DNA of 64,000 nucleotides from Anaerostipes sp. (GTDB lineage: Bacteria; Bacillota; Clostridia; Lachnospirales; Lachnospiraceae), in the NCBI GenBank assembly GCA_028697725.1, contig JAQVEG010000003.1, positions 53,741 to 117,740 of the forward strand. The letters are read 5' to 3'. This document shows positions 63,263 to 64,000 of the stretch, piece by piece (the stretch's first letter is position 1; each line of letters begins with the position of its first letter). The notes under the pieces are model-generated. The model was not told the origin of the DNA. It worked only from the letters and a program-made list of their open reading frames with translations, and searched no databases. The translations under genes were made by a program, and so were the position numbers.

Positions 63263-63298
63263 AACAGGCAAGGAATGATGAATTCCTGCCTGTTTTTT
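63263..63298. terminator. Terminator between pgi and the hydroxyacid dehydrogenase gene
   Basis: AACAGGCAAGGAATT-like and AATTCCTGCCTGTT arms pair with one bulge; seven T follow on the plus strand. It lies between convergent genes and the minus strand ends in TTTTCT. Confidence 0.88.
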
Positions 63299-63300
63299 TC

Positions 63301-64000
63301 TTATACTTTATTTCTAACCGTTCCTTGAAAAAAGCTTTCTATGTTTTTATACACTTCTTCTACACATCGTCTTCTGGACTCTACTGTCGCCCACGCAATA
63401 TGCGGCGTAATATATAATTTTTTACTATCTTGAATTCTATATAATGGATTGTCTAAAGGCATAGGTTCTTGATTTAAGGCATCAAGACCTGCAGCCCCTA
63501 TAATTCCATCCTCCAATGCTTTCGTCAAGTCCTCATCGTTTACAATGCCTCCGCGACCAACATTAATCAAAACTGCTGTCTTTTTCATTTGTGACAAAGT
63601 ATCTTTACAAATAAGCTCCTTGGTATCCTTCGTCAATGGTGCATGAATGGAGAGAATATCTGATTGTTCCAATAGCTGCGGCAAAGTCACCTGTTCATAT
63701 GGTACATCATCTCTTTTGTTTCCAGAAGGAGAGTAAAAGATAACACGACATCCAAAGACAGCCGCAACCTCAGCAACTCTTCTCCCTATATTCCCTAAAC
63801 CAACAATGCCCCAGGTCTTTCCTTCCAATTCATGAAATTTTTCTGGATAACACCCAAAGCCTTCTGCTTTGGAATATTCCCCTTCCTTCACATACTCATC
63901 ATAAAATCTAGACTTCTCCCAAAGATAAAATAACAAAGCAAAGGTATGCTGTACCACAGATTCCGTTGAATATGCCACAACATTAGAAACTGCAATTCCA
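63301..64000 (-). CDS. D-2-hydroxyacid dehydrogenase (glycerate dehydrogenase-like), cut by right edge
   Basis: The frame stays open from the stop at 63301 to the window end; a GTG at 63978 is internal, since the residues before it (IAVSNVVAYST) belong to the family. Visible: NAD site WGIVGLGNIGRRVAEVA, catalytic Arg in LINVGRGGIVND, Glu in AGLDALNQEP and His in YITPHIAWAT. Resembles HprA/glycerate dehydrogenase. The N-terminal third is missing. Confidence 0.92.
   Translation of the reverse strand, partial: GIAVSNVVAYSTESVVQHTFALLFYLWEKSRFYDEYVKEGEYSKAEGFGCYPEKFHELEGKTWGIVGLGNIGRRVAEVAAVFGCRVIFYSPSGNKRDDVPYEQVTLPQLLEQSDILSIHAPLTKDTKELICKDTLSQMKKTAVLINVGRGGIVNDEDLTKALEDGIIGAAGLDALNQEPMPLDNPLYRIQDSKKLYITPHIAWATVESRRRCVEEVYKNIESFFQGTVRNKV

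Overview
The window is low-GC (AT-rich) Gram-positive chromosome, best explained as a spore-forming anaerobe of the class Clostridia, probably Lachnospirales. The evidence is spoIVA (sporulation), a MurE with a DNPR motif next to dapF (meso-diaminopimelate wall), strong AGGAGG ribosome sites, and Firmicutes gene orders such as eno-secG-rnr-smpB-ssrA, yicC-gmk-rpoZ and rimM-trmD-rplS. Species cannot be read from the sequence. Almost all genes lie on the minus strand. The plus-strand exceptions are a BlaI/BlaR1-like set (42.2-44.0 kb), an alpha/beta hydrolase (57.5 kb) and pgi (61.7 kb). No rRNA, tRNA, insertion sequence or CRISPR array was seen; the only stable RNA gene recognised is tmRNA.

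Layout. 1-31.6 kb is housekeeping: dgt (cut by the left edge), a degenerate sigma-70-like gene, uppP, rpoZ-gmk-yicC, recU, two pseudouridine synthases, an SDR, a HAD phosphatase, an RsmF-type rRNA methylase, a small (p)ppGpp synthetase, fabH, spoIVA, an XRE regulator with a membrane partner, murE, dapF, an aminotransferase, gpsA-plsY-der, pgeF-yraN-rnhB, a lepB-rbgA-lepB block in which the second LepB has lost its serine nucleophile, rplS-trmD-rimM headed by a Fic protein, ssrA-smpB-rnr-secG-eno. 31.7-44.0 kb is an accessory island for a ribosomally made, modified peptide. 44.0-52.1 kb is a mannose-family PTS/sugar catabolic operon with an RpiR regulator, then gpmI. 52.3-57.4 kb is accessory again: a large secreted transglutaminase-like protein with about 14 Cys-rich repeats, a SecB-like gene with a frameshifted start, an unknown gene and a truncated metallo-hydrolase. 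57.5-64 kb carries an alpha/beta hydrolase, galM, a HAD phosphatase, a D-Ala-D-Ala carboxypeptidase, pgi and a 2-hydroxyacid dehydrogenase cut by the right edge.

The main discovery is a 57-codon gene at 41814-41987 (minus, GTG start, AGGAGG seven bases upstream). It encodes a short leader ending in Lys and a 43-residue core whose cysteines repeat the ruminococcin C spacing (C-x-C-x16-C-x3-C), plus one extra cysteine. It sits directly upstream of a radical-SAM/SPASM maturase, separated by a hairpin with two perfect 20-base arms. An ABC ATPase with two tandem ABC-2 membrane proteins, an ABC exporter without a C39 peptidase domain, a VanZ-like protein and a bacteriocin-type ABC pair follow. A divergent BlaI/M56 pair with a small secreted protein probably controls it. 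I read it as a new five-cysteine member of the RumC-like sactipeptide group whose leader may be removed by an external trypsin-like protease, as reported for ruminococcin C.
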